64,000 bases of DNA from Alphaproteobacteria bacterium (GTDB lineage Bacteria; Pseudomonadota; Alphaproteobacteria; Rhizobiales; Rhizobiaceae), in contig JANSYK010000002.1 of the NCBI GenBank assembly GCA_024742485.1, positions 186,001 to 250,000 of the forward strand. Direction: 5' to 3'. This document shows, in pieces, positions 46,601 to 57,548 of this stretch; the stretch's first letter is position 1, and every line of letters starts with the position of its first letter. Made by a program: the position numbers and the translations under genes. The notes under the pieces were generated by a model. It was not told the DNA's origin and made no database searches. It saw only the letters and a program-made list of their open reading frames with translations.

Positions 46601-46777
46601 GAGGCGGTCAGCCGGCTGTGTGACCTCGTAGCGGAGCTTGCGGCGGGACGTCTGGGTTTTGCATCCCAGGTCATTCCCGATCCATTGGCGGTTTTCGGCC
46701 GCGAATACGATCATCTGGCACGTGTGCGCGAATGGTCTTCGGCCGATACTGTAGAGGCTGATGGGGGTGATTCATGA
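43622..46777 (+). CDS. addB: Double-strand break repair protein AddB
   Basis: AddB is the nuclease partner of AddA in the RecBCD-like complex that resects double-strand breaks. The 1051-residue protein has an inactive-helicase-like N-terminal half (YVPTRRAARALRSEF, TPDRNLARRVACELQRF) and a C-terminal RecB-type nuclease with GTLYHRILECF, ILDYKTGTSP and surrounding acidic residues. It overlaps murU and addA by four bases each. Length is usual for alphaproteobacterial AddB. Confidence 0.95.
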   Translation: MTTPRLFAIPSGVPFLHRLAQALCDGNLIEGFEYRPDDPLALSTATIYVPTRRAARALRSEFVDLLQRESAVLPTIHTLGDSDEDSGFFDEERPVLLDLPPPVGSSEQLLELAQLISIWKRNLPRSVSEFHGENRLIAPASPADAVWLARSLATLLEAMETEERSWSELDGLAAADYAQWWQLTLEFLKIAGEFWPARLGELGCTSQAYHRNAVLRAEVLRLKSAPLDGPVIIAGSTGSIPATAELMVTVAELEQGAVVLPGLDHQLQDSAWNLIGGHPEAELFDPAICTHPQFGFYTLLRKFGAARADVTMLSTPEPDLEKRNQVISKALMPAEATAQWVQPDLLIKDITDAFDGVELIEAAGEREEALAIAIAMRLAAEPTGPEPANQPHVALVTPDRNLARRVACELQRFGIAADDSGGTQLSLTPQGTLLQLSLQAAFGNQSAVALVALMKHPLVRFGFDAATMRRAARVIERVALRGGTGEVSIGALSQLFDRRLAERLAEKRHQPHWQNRLAEADFGLARTLAARIDAAFQPLLEPVTGIEAESRHWAEWSAHLIETAALDEQGSLSALWDNEAGQNLANLLGAVMENRSGFSCGRAEWADMVPALMAGDMVKPRAGGHPNISIWGTLEARLQHVDTMILAGLNEGTWPAAAASDPFLSRAMKAMIGLDPPERRIGLAAHDFQMGLGTRHVILSRSARSQNAPTVASRWLQRLMAVIGKAETDRLRARGNRYVEWAAALDTAEDRPMASRPAPTPPTDLQPKRYSFSEVKTLRRDPYAIYARRILRLDPPEPLIADPGPAERGTLYHRILECFTRGTSVVGGDSRDALLAIADREFAAANIPDHVSLIWRYQFSGLVDAFVDWERARDPDIATRYMERRARLVLPDAGIDVTGIADRIDIRHDGTAEILDYKTGTSPSRRVAWTLLDPQLPLEAAALRAGAFEGVDPVEPSSLAYVRLRPGASLKVDRIEGRIKDADRDKSPSDLAQEAVSRLCDLVAELAAGRLGFASQVIPDPLAVFGREYDHLARVREWSSADTVEADGGDS

Positions 46778-49700
46778 ACACCGCCGCCACAGATGCAGAT
46801 CGGACCGACCGTCAAACGCTCGACTGGACGACGCGCCAACAGGGACTGGCCTCCGACCCGCTGCGGTCTGCCTGGGTTTCTGCAAATGCGGGGTCCGGAA
46901 AGACCCATGTCCTGTCGCAACGGGTGATCCGGTTGCTTTTGGCAGGATTTCGGCCGTCGGCGATCCTGTGCCTCACCTATACCAAGGCCGCCGCCTCCGA
47001 GATGGCCAACCGGGTATTCGATCGGCTGGCCAAGTGGACGCGGCTTGACGATGGGCAGTTGAGCAACGAGCTCGCGGAACTGGACGGCAAACGGCCCGAT
47101 GCGGAGAGAATTGCATTCGCACGCCAGCTGTTTGCCCGCGCCCTTGAGACGCCTGGCGGTCTGAAGATCCAGACAATACATGCCTTTTGCGAGGCAGTGC
47201 TTCACCAGTTTCCGCTGGAAGCCAACGTAGCCGGCCACTTCGAGGTGATGGACGATACCGCCACGGCCCGTCTTCTGGCGGAGGCGCGGCAGGCGCTTTT
47301 GGAGACGGTCGCGCAGCGATCGGATGAAGCGCTGGTCGAAGCGTTCGAAACCGTTCTCGAACAGGCGGGAGAATGGGGCCTGGATGCTCTGCTGGGTGAA
47401 ATACTGCAAAAACGGCAGGCGATCCGCCGTTTCCTGCAGACAGCCGATGGTCATGGCGGCGTTGACAGCTTGTTGCGCCGGGCGCTTCAGCTTGATCCTC
47501 AGGAAAATGCCGAAACGATTGTCCGGTCGGTCTGGCCCCTTCCGCCGGGATTGGACCTCACCGCCTTTGTTGCGGCGGCTGTCGGCCAAAAGGCCAAAAC
47601 GCCCCGGAACTGGGCTGAAAAACTGTCGGTGATTGCCGGAACAATCGATCCGTTCGAGCGCTATGACTTGCTGAAGGCGGCATTCCTGAAACAGGATGGC
47701 CAGCCGCGCTCGCTACGCAATGCGGTGACGCAGGCCATGCGTGACACTCTGCCGGACGCCGAGGACCAGCTGGTCCGGGTCAGTGCCCATATCTGCGCTG
47801 CCCACGATCGGTTGCAGACTTTGAAGATGATCGCACAGACAGATGCCGCACTCTTTCTGGCACGCCGGCTTGATCGTGATTATGAGCGTCTCAAGCGCAG
47901 GCAGGGCAAGCTCGATTTTGATGATCTGGTGGCGCGTACGGCAAGCCTTCTGGAACGCGAAGGCGCGGGCCCGTGGGTTCATTACAAGCTCGATCGGGGC
48001 ATCGATCATATCCTCGTCGATGAGGCGCAGGACACCAGTCCCGATCAATGGTCGGTGATTGAAAAACTGGCAGATGAGTTTTTCTCCGGAGAATCGGCAC
48101 GCGATCTGTATCGAACACTGTTTGCGGTTGGCGACGAAAAACAGTCCATCTATTCATTCCAGGGTGCGCGACCGGAGCTGTTCATGCAAATGGGGCGCAC
48201 CATGCGCCAGCGGGCCTTTCACGCGCAAAAGCGATTCGAACCGCTCAATCTCCATTTGTCTTTCCGGTCGACACCCGACGTGCTGGCTGCCGTCGACACG
48301 GTGTTCTCGATGGCCGAACACCGAAGGGGTTTGAACTCGGACGATGAACCGATCAGCCACGCGGCATTCCGCGCACGCGAACCTGGTCGTGTCGATGTGT
48401 GGGAGATGATCGGCAAGCAGCGCACGGACGATCACGAAGATTGGAAGGCTCCGTTCGACGCGACGCCGGAAAATGCGCCACCGGCCATATTGGCACGTCG
48501 CGTTGCCGGCACTGTCGCCAGCTGGTTGAGCTCCGACGAAACCATTGTACACAACGGCATGCGGCGGCCGGTCAGCGCCGGTGACATTCTGATTTTAGTG
48601 CGCAAGCGGGATGGATTTGTTGGCGCCCTGATGCGGCAGCTCAAGCGCGCCGGAATTCCGGTTGCCGGGGCAGATCGCTTGAAGCTGACGCAGCATATTG
48701 CGATCGAAGATCTGACGGCCCTTGGTCGCTTCGTCCTGATGCCGGCCGATGATCTTTCGCTGTGCGCGGTTCTCAAGAGCCCGCTGTTTGACTTCGATGA
48801 GGATGATATCTTTTGCCTCGCGGCACAGCGAACGCCTGAGGAGAGTGTTTTCGCGCGCCTGTCGGCTCTGGCGGTGGGAGAAGGTGGCAAATGGGCGGAA
48901 GCCCATACAATCCTGGTTGATCTGTTGGCGCTTGCGGATCGGGTGCCCGTCCATGATTTCTTTGCCCGTTTGCTCGGCCCCGGCGGCGGCAGGGCGAAGT
49001 TTCTCGCGCGTCTGGGAAGCGAGGCCAGCGATATACTTGACGAATTCCTGGCCTTTGCACTGGATCAGGAACAGACCGGCCTGCCCGGTCTTGAAGGATT
49101 TCTGTCGACGCTCGAAGAACAATCACCGGAAATCAAGCGCGAATTGCAGCAGGGACGCGATGAGATCCGAATCATGACTGTTCACGCTGCCAAGGGACTG
49201 GAGGCACCGATTGTATTTCTGGTGGATTCAGGTGGAAAGGCAGCTGAGGCGGCCCATTTGCCGAAACTGCAGGAACTGCCGGTGGACAAGACCGTCGGTG
49301 CCTTGCCGCCGGCCCTGCTGTGGGTGGCTGGAAAATCCAGCGAAAACGCCACAACAAAGGGCCTGAAGAAAGGACTTCTCGACCGTTCCGAAGAAGAGTA
49401 CCGCCGATTGCTCTATGTGGGCATGACGCGCGCCGCCGACCGCCTGGTTCTCTGCGGTTATCACGGCCTGACGGAACCGGCCTATTTCCACTGGCACAAG
49501 ATGGTCGCGGAAACACTTGGCAACAGCGCCAACTGCGCACCTGCGGAATTCAAGGCAGGAGACCAGCAGTGGTCCGGATTTCGGTTTCTCGTGTCGTCAC
49601 CCGATGCGAGGCAGCCGGTCGAAGAGCCATCGGAGTCCGCATCGGCTGCGCGGCCGCTTCCCGATGCACTGACAAGATCTCTTAGAGCACCCACGCAACT

Positions 49701-50325
49701 GCCGCGGCCACTGGCACCGTCGGCGGCCGGTTTGACTATCGATCCGGATCTCGGCCCGCTCTCCAGCCGCTCACCACTGTTTGACGGCCCGTCTGCCGGC
49801 AACCGGTCGATGGAACGCGGCCGAATTGTTCACCGGTTGCTGCAATTGCTGCCTGACCTGCGGGCCGACCAGCGTCGGCGAGCGGCCGAGCGCTATGCTG
49901 ACCGTGCCCTTGCGTCCTGGCCTGCGAAAGATCGGGCCGGAATAGTCGATGCTGTCCTTGGCGTGCTTGACGATGCCGCATTTGCGCCGGTCTTTGCGTC
50001 CGGCAGCCGGGCCGAAGTCTCCGTCATGGGAACATTGATCATTGACGGAGAGCAGCGTGCCCTGTCGGCGCGGCTCGACCGGGTCGCCGTCACGAACGAT
50101 CAGGTTTTCGTTGTCGATTACAAAACGAACCGTGCGCCGCCAGTAACCGTTTCCGACGTTCAAGGGGCCTATATCACCCAGATGGCTCTCTATCGCGCCC
50201 TGCTGCAGCCGCTTTATCCCGAAAAGTCGGTCGAAACGGCTTTGCTCTTCACGGAAACGCCCAGTTTGATCACCATCCCGCCGGACGATTTGACCGCGGC
50301 TTTGCTGGATTTGACGACAAAGTGA
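46774..50325 (+). CDS. addA: Double-strand break repair helicase AddA
   Basis: AddA is the UvrD-family helicase-nuclease of the AddAB complex. The 1183-residue protein has Walker [16 protein letters not shown] at 38-52, motif Ia [10 protein letters not shown], motif [12 protein letters not shown], motif [17 protein letters not shown], motif [20 protein letters not shown] and [14 protein letters not shown], and a C-terminal nuclease [11 protein letters not shown]. It overlaps addB by four bases. Confidence 0.97.
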   Translation: MNTAATDADRTDRQTLDWTTRQQGLASDPLRSAWVSANAGSGKTHVLSQRVIRLLLAGFRPSAILCLTYTKAAASEMANRVFDRLAKWTRLDDGQLSNELAELDGKRPDAERIAFARQLFARALETPGGLKIQTIHAFCEAVLHQFPLEANVAGHFEVMDDTATARLLAEARQALLETVAQRSDEALVEAFETVLEQAGEWGLDALLGEILQKRQAIRRFLQTADGHGGVDSLLRRALQLDPQENAETIVRSVWPLPPGLDLTAFVAAAVGQKAKTPRNWAEKLSVIAGTIDPFERYDLLKAAFLKQDGQPRSLRNAVTQAMRDTLPDAEDQLVRVSAHICAAHDRLQTLKMIAQTDAALFLARRLDRDYERLKRRQGKLDFDDLVARTASLLEREGAGPWVHYKLDRGIDHILVDEAQDTSPDQWSVIEKLADEFFSGESARDLYRTLFAVGDEKQSIYSFQGARPELFMQMGRTMRQRAFHAQKRFEPLNLHLSFRSTPDVLAAVDTVFSMAEHRRGLNSDDEPISHAAFRAREPGRVDVWEMIGKQRTDDHEDWKAPFDATPENAPPAILARRVAGTVASWLSSDETIVHNGMRRPVSAGDILILVRKRDGFVGALMRQLKRAGIPVAGADRLKLTQHIAIEDLTALGRFVLMPADDLSLCAVLKSPLFDFDEDDIFCLAAQRTPEESVFARLSALAVGEGGKWAEAHTILVDLLALADRVPVHDFFARLLGPGGGRAKFLARLGSEASDILDEFLAFALDQEQTGLPGLEGFLSTLEEQSPEIKRELQQGRDEIRIMTVHAAKGLEAPIVFLVDSGGKAAEAAHLPKLQELPVDKTVGALPPALLWVAGKSSENATTKGLKKGLLDRSEEEYRRLLYVGMTRAADRLVLCGYHGLTEPAYFHWHKMVAETLGNSANCAPAEFKAGDQQWSGFRFLVSSPDARQPVEEPSESASAARPLPDALTRSLRAPTQLPRPLAPSAAGLTIDPDLGPLSSRSPLFDGPSAGNRSMERGRIVHRLLQLLPDLRADQRRRAAERYADRALASWPAKDRAGIVDAVLGVLDDAAFAPVFASGSRAEVSVMGTLIIDGEQRALSARLDRVAVTNDQVFVVDYKTNRAPPVTVSDVQGAYITQMALYRALLQPLYPEKSVETALLFTETPSLITIPPDDLTAALLDLTTK

Positions 50326-50459
50326 CGGACCGAATTCCCGGTCGGCGGCGATCGGTTCTTGAAATCGGCCGGCGCCTACCAGATATTGGGGCCAACCCAT
50401 GTTCCACCGCAGGTGATTCTTTTTCCGGCGGCGCAGAATTTCACAAAGGAGAATTCGTC

Positions 50460-50780
50460 ATGAGCACCGTGAAGGTCGATACGTCCAATTTCAAGTCGGA
50501 AGTTCTTGAATCCGCCGAGCCTGTCGTCGTGGATTTCTGGGCGGAGTGGTGCGGACCCTGCAAGATGATTGCACCAAGCCTTGAAGAAATCTCGACCGAG
50601 ATGGCGGGCAAGATCAAGGTGGCGAAAGTCAATATTGACGAAAATCCGGATATTGCCGCGCAATATGGCGTGCGGTCCATCCCGACACTTGCCATGTTCA
50701 AGGGTGGCGAAGTGGCCGATATCAAGGTCGGCGCGTCACCAAAATCCGCACTTTCGAGCTGGATATCCGGCGCTGTTTGA
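50460..50780 (+). CDS. trxA: Thioredoxin TrxA
   Basis: The 106-residue protein is a classical thioredoxin: [23 protein letters not shown] with active-site C31 and C34, [15 protein letters not shown] with the cis-proline. AAAGGAG precedes ATG 50460; an open frame extends upstream to addA but its sequence is not thioredoxin-like. Position after addA is typical of Rhizobiales. It is convergent with folC, 12 bp apart. Confidence 0.97.
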   Translation: MSTVKVDTSNFKSEVLESAEPVVVDFWAEWCGPCKMIAPSLEEISTEMAGKIKVAKVNIDENPDIAAQYGVRSIPTLAMFKGGEVADIKVGASPKSALSSWISGAV

Positions 50781-50792
50781 GCCAGCCCTGAG

Positions 50793-52142
50793 TTAGACGG
50801 GCTCCAGCCCGTTTTGCATCAGCACATCGCCGACAAGATAAAGTGATCCGCAAATCAGGATTCGCGGCGGTGTGTCCATTTCGTCCCAGTCCTCTTTCAG
50901 CAACTGCAGCGCCTGATGCACATCCAGTGCCGGTTGCGCCGAAAGACCGGCCTTTGAGGCCTCTTCTGCCAGCACGACCGGATCGATTCCGGCGTCCGAA
51001 TTGGTCACCGGAACGGTGTAGACATGCCGGGCCATGTCGGAAAACGCATCAAAATACGCCACCGGATCCTTGGTATTGATCATTCCGGCAATCAGAAAAA
51101 GCGGACGCGACTGGCGTTCCTCGAGTTCGGCGAGCATTTCAGCAATGGCCTGCCCGGCACCCGGATTGTGGCCACCATCGATCCAGATTTCCGAGCCGTC
51201 CAGGGCATCGTCATAAAGGCGGCCACCGTTCAGTCGCTGCATGCGGCCAGGCCATTCGGCACTCTGTAAACCGACCTCGAGGTCACTGTCGGCCAGATCG
51301 AAGCCCGCGGCCTTCAGCACACGAATGGCGGCAGCTGCATTGGCCAGCTGATGCCTTCCGGGAAGGTTCGGAAGCGGCAGGTCGGATAGCCCCGTTTCGT
51401 CCTGATAGACGAGCCGGCCATGCTCCTCATGGGCGTAATAGTCCTGTCCGTAGACGGTGACCGGACATCCGAGCCGATCGGCGGTCGCAACGACGACATC
51501 CCTTGCGGCCTCTTCCTGCTGAAAGCCCACGACAACGGGCGATCCGGATTTGATGATACCGGCCTTTTCGGCTGCAATCAGCTCGACCCGGTCACCCAGA
51601 AAGGACTGATGATCGAGTGAGATCGGCATGACCAGACATGCGGCCGGGTGTTTGATGACATTGGTGGCGTCAAACCGCCCGCCCAGACCGACTTCGATCA
51701 GCGCCACATCCGCCGGATGTTCGCTGAACAGGAGAAAGGCAACCGCCGTCAGAATCTCGAAAACGGTGATGGTCTCGCCATCATTGGCGCGCGCCGCGCG
51801 GCGGATGGCCTCGGCAAGAGTTGCATCATCGACCTGTGCGGAACCACCACCGTCCTGTCCGATCCGGTACCGTTCGTGCCAGTCGATCAGATGCGGTGAT
51901 GTGTGCACGTGCACGGACAGTCCCGCCGCTTCCAGCATGGCCCTGCAGAATGCGGTAGCGGAGCCCTTTCCGTTGGTGCCGGCAATATGAATGACTGGCG
52001 GCAACCGGTCCTGGGGATTTCCGAGCCGGTCCAGCAGTCTGCTCACCCGGTCGAGCGACAGATCGTAGCCCTTCGGATGGAGGCCCATCAGATGGTTGAT
52101 TGCGTCAGCCGCGCTCGTCTGTGTCACGATGTTCCGATCCAT
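50793..52142 (-). CDS. folC: Dihydrofolate synthase / folylpolyglutamate synthase
   Basis: FolC attaches glutamate to dihydropteroate and extends folate polyglutamates. The 449-residue Mur-ligase-fold protein has P-loop [29 protein letters not shown], and the second-domain [13 protein letters not shown]. The start is placed at ATG 52142, overlapping the accD end by 38 bp; GTG 52127, with GGATCGGA upstream, is a real alternative. Confidence 0.94.
   Translation of the reverse strand: MDRNIVTQTSAADAINHLMGLHPKGYDLSLDRVSRLLDRLGNPQDRLPPVIHIAGTNGKGSATAFCRAMLEAAGLSVHVHTSPHLIDWHERYRIGQDGGGSAQVDDATLAEAIRRAARANDGETITVFEILTAVAFLLFSEHPADVALIEVGLGGRFDATNVIKHPAACLVMPISLDHQSFLGDRVELIAAEKAGIIKSGSPVVVGFQQEEAARDVVVATADRLGCPVTVYGQDYYAHEEHGRLVYQDETGLSDLPLPNLPGRHQLANAAAAIRVLKAAGFDLADSDLEVGLQSAEWPGRMQRLNGGRLYDDALDGSEIWIDGGHNPGAGQAIAEMLAELEERQSRPLFLIAGMINTKDPVAYFDAFSDMARHVYTVPVTNSDAGIDPVVLAEEASKAGLSAQPALDVHQALQLLKEDWDEMDTPPRILICGSLYLVGDVLMQNGLEPV
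50797..50815 (+). terminator. Possible trxA terminator within the folC 3' end
   Basis: ACGGGCT (50797-50803), two bases and AGCCCGT (50806-50812) form a tight hairpin followed by TTT. It lies 17 bp past the trxA stop and inside the last codons of the convergent folC gene. The tiny loop and short T-run make it modest. Confidence 0.4.
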
Positions 52143-53115
52143 CCGGGTTGTCTGAAGATGCGGCGTCAGCCGCAACCAATTCCTCAGTCTGGCTGTCGTC
52201 CACGGGTTCCGCTTCAGCTTCCGTATCGGAGGCAACCGGTTCAGGGGCGCTGTCCTCCGGATCGGCCGGTTGTTTCATCAGGATTTTCAGGAGCCGGGCC
52301 AGTGTATCGGGCAGATCGAGACGGCTGACCACCATGTCGATCATGCCGTGTTCCATCAGGTATTCCGATGTCTGAAAGCCCTCGGGCAGCTGCTGGTGAA
52401 TGGTTTGCGCTATCACCCGTTTGCCGGCGAATCCGATTTCAGCGCCGGGTTCGGCAATGTGGATATCACCCAGCATCGCATAGGAGGCGGACACACCTCC
52501 GGTCGTCGGGTTGGTCAGAACCACAATATAGGGAAGACCCGCCTCCTTCAGCATTTCCACCGCCACGGTCGTGCGGGGAAGTTGCATCAGCGAAAGTATG
52601 CCTTCCTGCATGCGGGCGCCGCCGGAGGCCGGGAACATGACGAGCGGACATTTGTTTTCGATCGCCACTTCGAAGGCCTTGATAATCGCTTCGCCGGCAG
52701 CAACACCAAGGGAGCCGGCGATAAATGCGAAATCATGGGCACAGGCGACCAGCCGCACGCCCTTGACCGTTCCAATTCCCGCGATGATCGAATCGTCCAG
52801 GCCGGTTTTCGCCCTGATGTCGCGCAACCGGTCGGCATATTTCTTGGAATCGCGAAACTTGAGAGGGTCCTGAACCGCATCCGGCCGGGGCAATTCCTCG
52901 AACACGCCGTCATCGAACAGGTAGCGCAATTTGGCATGGGCGGAGATTTTCATGTGATGCCCGGAATTCGGGATCACCCACATATTCTCCTCAAGATCGG
53001 TGTGAAACACCATTTCCCCGGTTTCCGGGCATTTGATCCAGAGGTTTTCCGGAACATCCCTGCGTCCGAGCATCGAGTTGATTTTTGGCCGAACAAAGCT
53101 GGTTATCCAGTTCAC
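52105..53115 (-). CDS. accD: Acetyl-CoA carboxylase carboxyltransferase subunit beta
   Basis: AccD with AccA transfers the carboxyl group from biotin to acetyl-CoA. The 336-residue protein has the carboxyltransferase core: [37 protein letters not shown]. The N-terminal region that is a four-Cys zinc ribbon in E. coli reads [25 protein letters not shown] with only one cysteine, so the zinc site is probably lost. The C-terminus is a 50-residue acidic tail ([15 protein letters not shown]). It lies between folC and trpA, as in other alphaproteobacteria. Confidence 0.96.
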   Translation of the reverse strand: MNWITSFVRPKINSMLGRRDVPENLWIKCPETGEMVFHTDLEENMWVIPNSGHHMKISAHAKLRYLFDDGVFEELPRPDAVQDPLKFRDSKKYADRLRDIRAKTGLDDSIIAGIGTVKGVRLVACAHDFAFIAGSLGVAAGEAIIKAFEVAIENKCPLVMFPASGGARMQEGILSLMQLPRTTVAVEMLKEAGLPYIVVLTNPTTGGVSASYAMLGDIHIAEPGAEIGFAGKRVIAQTIHQQLPEGFQTSEYLMEHGMIDMVVSRLDLPDTLARLLKILMKQPADPEDSAPEPVASDTEAEAEPVDDSQTEELVAADAASSDNPDGSEHRDTDERG

Positions 53116-53182
53116 TGGCTGTTACTCCCGGTCGACTGTGCCTGACGAGGACCAGCCTCGCATTTTACCTAATGTGGGATTT

Positions 53183-54022
53183 TTATTCGGCTGCTGCAAG
53201 GCGGGCCGAACGCACACCGGATGCCAGGGACTGGACGAGATCGGTGACCCCTGCGACCGTCTGACCGGTTGCGGCGCCAGAATCATCCAGGGAACCGGCA
53301 ACGGCGTTGACGATCGCGGTTCCGACGACGACACCGTCGGCCGAAGCGCCGATCGCCCTTGCGTGCTCGCTGGTCTTGACCCCGAAGCCGACACAGACCG
53401 GCAGCTTTGTGTGGCCCTTGATGCGATTGACGGCTGCACCGACCTTGTCCGTATCCGGCAGTGCGGAACCCGTAATGCCGGTCATCGAAACGTAGTAGAC
53501 GAACCCCGATGTGTTGTTCAGGACAGTTGGCAGGCGTTTGTCATCAGTGGTCGGCGTTGCAAGTCGGATGAAATTGATGCCGCGATCAAGCGCCGGAATG
53601 CACAATTCATCGTCCATTTCCGGCGGCAGATCGACCACGATGAGGCCGTCAACGCCCGACGCCAGTGCGTCCTCCAGGAAACGGTCGACACCATAGATGT
53701 ATATCGGGTTGTAGTAGCCCATCATGACGATTGGTGTGTCGGTATCCGTCTGACGGAAATCCTTCGCCATCTGAAGCGTTTTGGCCAGTGTCTGCCCGCC
53801 CTTCAACGCGCGCAGACCGGCCGCCTGGATCGACGGGCCGTCGGCCATCGGATCGGAAAACGGCATACCCAGCTCGATAATGTCGGCGCCTGCGCCGGGC
53901 AGCGCTTTCATGATTGCCAGCGACGACTGATAATCGGGATCGCCGCCCATGAAATAGGTGACCAGCGCCGGCCGGTTCTGTTCGGCCAGCTTTGAGAAAC
54001 ATTCGTCCATCCGTGCGGTCAT
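53183..54022 (-). CDS. trpA: Tryptophan synthase alpha chain
   Basis: TrpA releases indole from indole-3-glycerol phosphate and passes it to TrpB. The 279-residue TIM barrel has the catalytic Glu in [18 protein letters not shown], the catalytic Asp in LIVVDLPPE, and [11 protein letters not shown] and [15 protein letters not shown] as phosphate loops. ATG 54022 overlaps the trpB stop by four bases. Confidence 0.97.
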   Translation of the reverse strand: MTARMDECFSKLAEQNRPALVTYFMGGDPDYQSSLAIMKALPGAGADIIELGMPFSDPMADGPSIQAAGLRALKGGQTLAKTLQMAKDFRQTDTDTPIVMMGYYNPIYIYGVDRFLEDALASGVDGLIVVDLPPEMDDELCIPALDRGINFIRLATPTTDDKRLPTVLNNTSGFVYYVSMTGITGSALPDTDKVGAAVNRIKGHTKLPVCVGFGVKTSEHARAIGASADGVVVGTAIVNAVAGSLDDSGAATGQTVAGVTDLVQSLASGVRSARLAAAE

Positions 54023-55245
54023 GATGACAGCTCCACGCCAAGATGTTTGGCAGCCGTGAAGACATCCTTGTCGCCGCGGCCACACAGATTCATCACGATG
54101 ATGTCGTCCCTGCTCATATCAGGTGCTCTCTTGATGACTTCGGCCAGCGCGTGCGATGGCTCGAGGGCCGGAATGATTCCCTCCAATCGGGTCAGCATCT
54201 GAAACGCATCCAGGGCTTCATGGTCCAGAATGGGCACATACTCGACCCGCCCACTGTCGTTCAGCCAGGAATGTTCCGGGCCAATGCCGGGATAGTCGAG
54301 CCCGGCGGAGATGGAGTGGCCCTCTTCGATCTGTCCGTCGCCATCCTGCAGCAGGTAGGTCCGATTCCCGTGCAGCACGCCGGGCGCTCCGGCTGTGAGC
54401 GAGGCGCAATGTTCCTTCGTATCAAGTCCCTTGCCGCCCGCTTCGACACCAACGATCCGCACGTCTTTGTCGTCAAGGAAAGGGTGAAACAGACCAATGG
54501 CGTTGGAGCCACCGCCGACAGAAGCGACGAGAAGATCCGGCAGCCGGCCTTCTACCGCGAGCATCTGTTCCTTGGTTTCCTGTCCGATGACCGATTGAAA
54601 ATCGCGCACCATTTCAGGATAGGGATGCGGGCCTGCGGCTGTGCCGATCAGATAATAGGTGTTGTCGACATTGGTCACCCAGTCGCGCAGCGCTTCGTTC
54701 ATCGCATCCTTGAGGGTTCCGTTTCCGGCACTGACGGGGATGACTTCCGCGCCCAGCAGTTTCATCCGAAAGACATTCGGCGACTGCCGTTCCACGTCGG
54801 TCGCGCCCATGTAGACAACACAGGGCAGGCCGAAACGGGCGGCAACCGTCGCGGCAGCCACGCCGTGCTGGCCGGCGCCGGTTTCGGCAATGATACGGGT
54901 CTTGCCCATTCGCTTTGCCAGCAGGATTTGACCCAGGCAGTTATTGATCTTGTGCGAGCCGGTGTGGTTGAGCTCGTCGCGTTTGAAATAGACCTTCGCG
55001 CCACCCAGCTCCTCGGTCAGCCGTTCGGCAAAGTAGAGCGGGCTTGGCCGACCGGTATAATGCGCATTCAGGCCATCCAGTTCGGCCTTGTAGGTCGGGT
55101 CGGACTTGGCATGATCCCAGGCGTCCTGAAGATCGAGGATCAGCGGCATCAGTGTTTCGGCGACAAATCGACCGCCGAAAATTCCGAACCGGCCCTCTTC
55201 GTCGGGACCTGCCCGATAGGAATTGGGATTGACAGATGTGTTCAC
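54019..55245 (-). CDS. trpB: Tryptophan synthase beta chain
   Basis: TrpB joins indole and serine using pyridoxal phosphate. The 408-residue protein has the Schiff-base lysine in [16 protein letters not shown], the phosphate-binding VGGGSNAIG, and [10 protein letters not shown] at the N-terminus. It starts 26 bp after trpF and is coupled to trpA. Confidence 0.98.
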   Translation of the reverse strand: MNTSVNPNSYRAGPDEEGRFGIFGGRFVAETLMPLILDLQDAWDHAKSDPTYKAELDGLNAHYTGRPSPLYFAERLTEELGGAKVYFKRDELNHTGSHKINNCLGQILLAKRMGKTRIIAETGAGQHGVAAATVAARFGLPCVVYMGATDVERQSPNVFRMKLLGAEVIPVSAGNGTLKDAMNEALRDWVTNVDNTYYLIGTAAGPHPYPEMVRDFQSVIGQETKEQMLAVEGRLPDLLVASVGGGSNAIGLFHPFLDDKDVRIVGVEAGGKGLDTKEHCASLTAGAPGVLHGNRTYLLQDGDGQIEEGHSISAGLDYPGIGPEHSWLNDSGRVEYVPILDHEALDAFQMLTRLEGIIPALEPSHALAEVIKRAPDMSRDDIIVMNLCGRGDKDVFTAAKHLGVELSS

Positions 55246-55271
55246 GTGAGACTCCTGATGTGCCGATTGGG

Positions 55272-55922
55272 TCAGGCTGCTTTCGCCGCATTGACGGCCC
55301 TGAAGAACCCGTCAATCAAACCGATATCCTTGATGCCCGGCGCCCGTTCGACCCCGGATGATATGTCGATGGCTTTCGCGCCGGTCAGCTTGAGGGCCGT
55401 GCCGATATTGTCCGCATTCAGGCCACCGGAGAGCATGTAGTCGACGGTGTCGTCAAGCGCCGAAAGCAGGGTCCAGTCAAAGGCCACGCCATTGCCGCCG
55501 GGGACTTCCGCGCCCGCTGGTGGTTTCGCATCGAACAGGAATCGGTCGGCGATGCCCTGATAGGGTTTGATGGTGTCCAGATCGCCTGCCTCGCGCACCG
55601 CAAAGGCCTTCATAACCGGCAATCCGAACCGCTCCTTGACAGCTTTTACGCGCTCCGGGCTCTCGCTGCCATGCAACTGCAGCATGTCCGGATCCATTAT
55701 CGAAACGATCGTTTCCAGCGTGTCATCATCCGCGTTGACCGAAACCGCAACGGCCTTTGCCCTCCTGCGAGCGGCTACGCGCAGGCTGGCGGCATCCTCC
55801 GGTGCAATGTGACGCGGGCTCTTGGCAAAGAAGATGAATCCGACATGATCCGCGCCGTCATCCAGCGCAGTATGCAACGCCTCCGGCGTTGTCAGTCCAC
55901 AAATCTTGACCGAGAGTTCCAT
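55272..55922 (-). CDS. trpF: Phosphoribosylanthranilate isomerase
   Basis: TrpF isomerises N-(5'-phosphoribosyl)anthranilate. The 216-residue TIM barrel has the catalytic Cys in [11 protein letters not shown] and the catalytic Asp in FLFDAKPP, with GGLNADNIG and [11 protein letters not shown] as phosphate loops. It heads the leftward trpF-trpB-trpA-accD-folC set. The remaining trp genes are outside the window. Confidence 0.97.
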   Translation of the reverse strand: MELSVKICGLTTPEALHTALDDGADHVGFIFFAKSPRHIAPEDAASLRVAARRRAKAVAVSVNADDDTLETIVSIMDPDMLQLHGSESPERVKAVKERFGLPVMKAFAVREAGDLDTIKPYQGIADRFLFDAKPPAGAEVPGGNGVAFDWTLLSALDDTVDYMLSGGLNADNIGTALKLTGAKAIDISSGVERAPGIKDIGLIDGFFRAVNAAKAA

Positions 55923-56012
55923 GGGCTGCTCGTCGCATGAAATTCAGGAAGAGTCGAGTATCTACCGTTGCTTTTTCGCCCCCGATTGCGGCGGCAAAGA
56001 GATTGATGCGGT

Positions 56013-56771
56013 TTATGGATAGAAGTCGATCGCATGGAGAGCTGAACCGTGCTTCTTGAGCCACGACTTGGCATCATCGGTCCGTGGACACAGGTGCCGG
56101 CACAGCGTCCAGAAGCGTGGCCCGTGATTCATTTCCTTCAGATGGGCAACTTCATGAGCAGCCAGGTAATCGAGAACATAGTCGGGCGCCATCACGATGC
56201 GCCATGAAAATGACAGGCGTCCTCCAGCCGAGCACGATCCCCACCGGCTCTTTGTGTCCTTGACCTGGATCGAAGCGGCCTGGCGATCAAGATCGGCACT
56301 GTGGCGCGCGACCGCCTGTTCCAGATCTGATTTGGCCTGTTTCTTCAGATAGTCGATCACACGCCTGCCGAGATGTTCCGGGGCGCCGCCGACCAGGAGC
56401 ACGGTTTCTCCATCGACCACTTTCGCTTCGCTGACACCGCGCACCCGACCGGTCCGCTCGATCCGGTGTGGAATGTCCCGAATCGGAATCAATCCGCCCT
56501 CTTCGACGGTGGCCGGTTTGGGAAGCGCCCTGAGCTTGTTGGTCAGCCAGCCGTGGTGCCGGTGCAGGAATCGATCGATTTCCGGGTCTGTGACACCGGT
56601 CGGCACGGACATTTTCAGCGCCTTCCCACCCGGCTCGATGCGCAACGTCATACGTGTTGCCCGGCCGTTCTCCCGAATGACAAGCGGCAATCGGCGCCCG
56701 GCAACGGCAATGTCCCGTCCCCTGGGGCCCCGGTGGCCGGATGCTCTCTTTGGCTTCTTCAGTCCGAACAT
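56013..56771 (-). CDS. YgjP-like (M48/SprT-type) metallopeptidase domain protein
   Basis: The 252-residue protein has the zinc-protease motif HEVAHLKEMNHGPRFW near residue 209, preceded by KSRWGSCSAGGRLSFSWRIVMAP, together the signature of the DUF45/YgjP family. No signal peptide is visible and the N-terminus is basic (MFGLKKPKRASGHRG), so it is probably cytoplasmic. Substrates are unknown. It lies 90 bp downstream of the trpF start, in the same direction. Confidence 0.88.
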   Translation of the reverse strand: MFGLKKPKRASGHRGPRGRDIAVAGRRLPLVIRENGRATRMTLRIEPGGKALKMSVPTGVTDPEIDRFLHRHHGWLTNKLRALPKPATVEEGGLIPIRDIPHRIERTGRVRGVSEAKVVDGETVLLVGGAPEHLGRRVIDYLKKQAKSDLEQAVARHSADLDRQAASIQVKDTKSRWGSCSAGGRLSFSWRIVMAPDYVLDYLAAHEVAHLKEMNHGPRFWTLCRHLCPRTDDAKSWLKKHGSALHAIDFYP

Positions 56772-56901
56772 GAAAACGCTTTAGATCACTTCAGGCCTAA
56801 ATGAAACCGGTTCTGTTTGTGGTCGGCGGCGTGATCGGCAAGGAAGGAGCGCAGTGCGATGCCGGAGGAATCTTGCGAGCATCATGACGCCGCGGGCAGA
56901 C

Positions 56902-56927
56902 AAAAAAACGGCGCCCTGGGGGCGCCG
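56902..56927 (-). terminator. Rho-independent terminator after the DUF2852 gene
   Basis: On the minus strand the stem is CGGCGCCC, a three-base loop, GGGCGCCG (arms 56920-56927 and 56909-56916), followed by a run of seven T (A on the plus strand at 56902-56908). It lies 34 bp past the DUF2852 stop and fits a leftward terminator. Confidence 0.9.
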
Positions 56928-56960
56928 CAATCATCGTGACTGGAAGTTGGGAGGAGGTGT

Positions 56961-57377
56961 TCAGTCCAGATCACTGTCCGAAGACCGGTCTCGTGCGGTC
57001 TGTCGTTTGGCCATGAACTTGTCAAACTCTTTCTGGTCCTTGGCCCGGCGAAGTTCACGAACATAGTCGTCAAACTCCTCGCGTGCCTCATCGAGCTTGC
57101 GCCGTTCTTCGGCAAGGCGCTTCAGTTCAGCATCGCGCCAGTCGTCGAATGCAACATTGCCCGTCCGCGAATAACCGCTGCGCTTCGAGCGCCGGCATCC
57201 GGAGAACATGTCATCCGTGGCTTTGTTGACATCGCGTTTGAAGCCGTCGAGTCGATCACCCCAGATGATATAGGCAAGCATTGCAAGGCCCAGAGGCCAG
57301 AATACGACAAAGCCGAGCACCATCATGGCGATGGTAAGCGGTGTCCAGGCAGGACGTAACATTGCGGTATTGGTCAT
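56961..57377 (-). CDS. DUF2852 family membrane-anchored protein
   Basis: The 138-residue protein has one hydrophobic span at about 15-40 (TIAMMVLGFVVFWPLGLAMLAYIIWG), a short loop, and a charged coiled-coil-like C-terminal half (KRLAEERRKLDEAREEFDDYVRELRRAKDQ). This is the DUF2852 layout, common in Rhizobiales and of unknown role. It has its own terminator and lies alone between the trp block and the sulfatase cassette. Confidence 0.85.
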   Translation of the reverse strand: MTNTAMLRPAWTPLTIAMMVLGFVVFWPLGLAMLAYIIWGDRLDGFKRDVNKATDDMFSGCRRSKRSGYSRTGNVAFDDWRDAELKRLAEERRKLDEAREEFDDYVRELRRAKDQKEFDKFMAKRQTARDRSSDSDLD

Positions 57378-57548
57378 CGATAAGCCCTTATGTGAAGGAA
57401 ACGACAGACATTGTCGTCCACGCTGATGATGTGGGGGGCAAACCGGCTTGATTCAAGAAATTGCGGAGAAAAAATTTCCCAACCATATGATTTCAATAGG
57501 AATATTTTATTCACCACGGTGCGCATGCAAAGGCGCCCATAGGGCCGG

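Noticed and set aside
55234-55251. A TTCACGTGA core at the trpB start that resembles parS
   Set aside because: Aligned to the 16-bp consensus it mismatches at five positions, including the whole left end, and it lies about 45 kb from the parA-oriC cluster.
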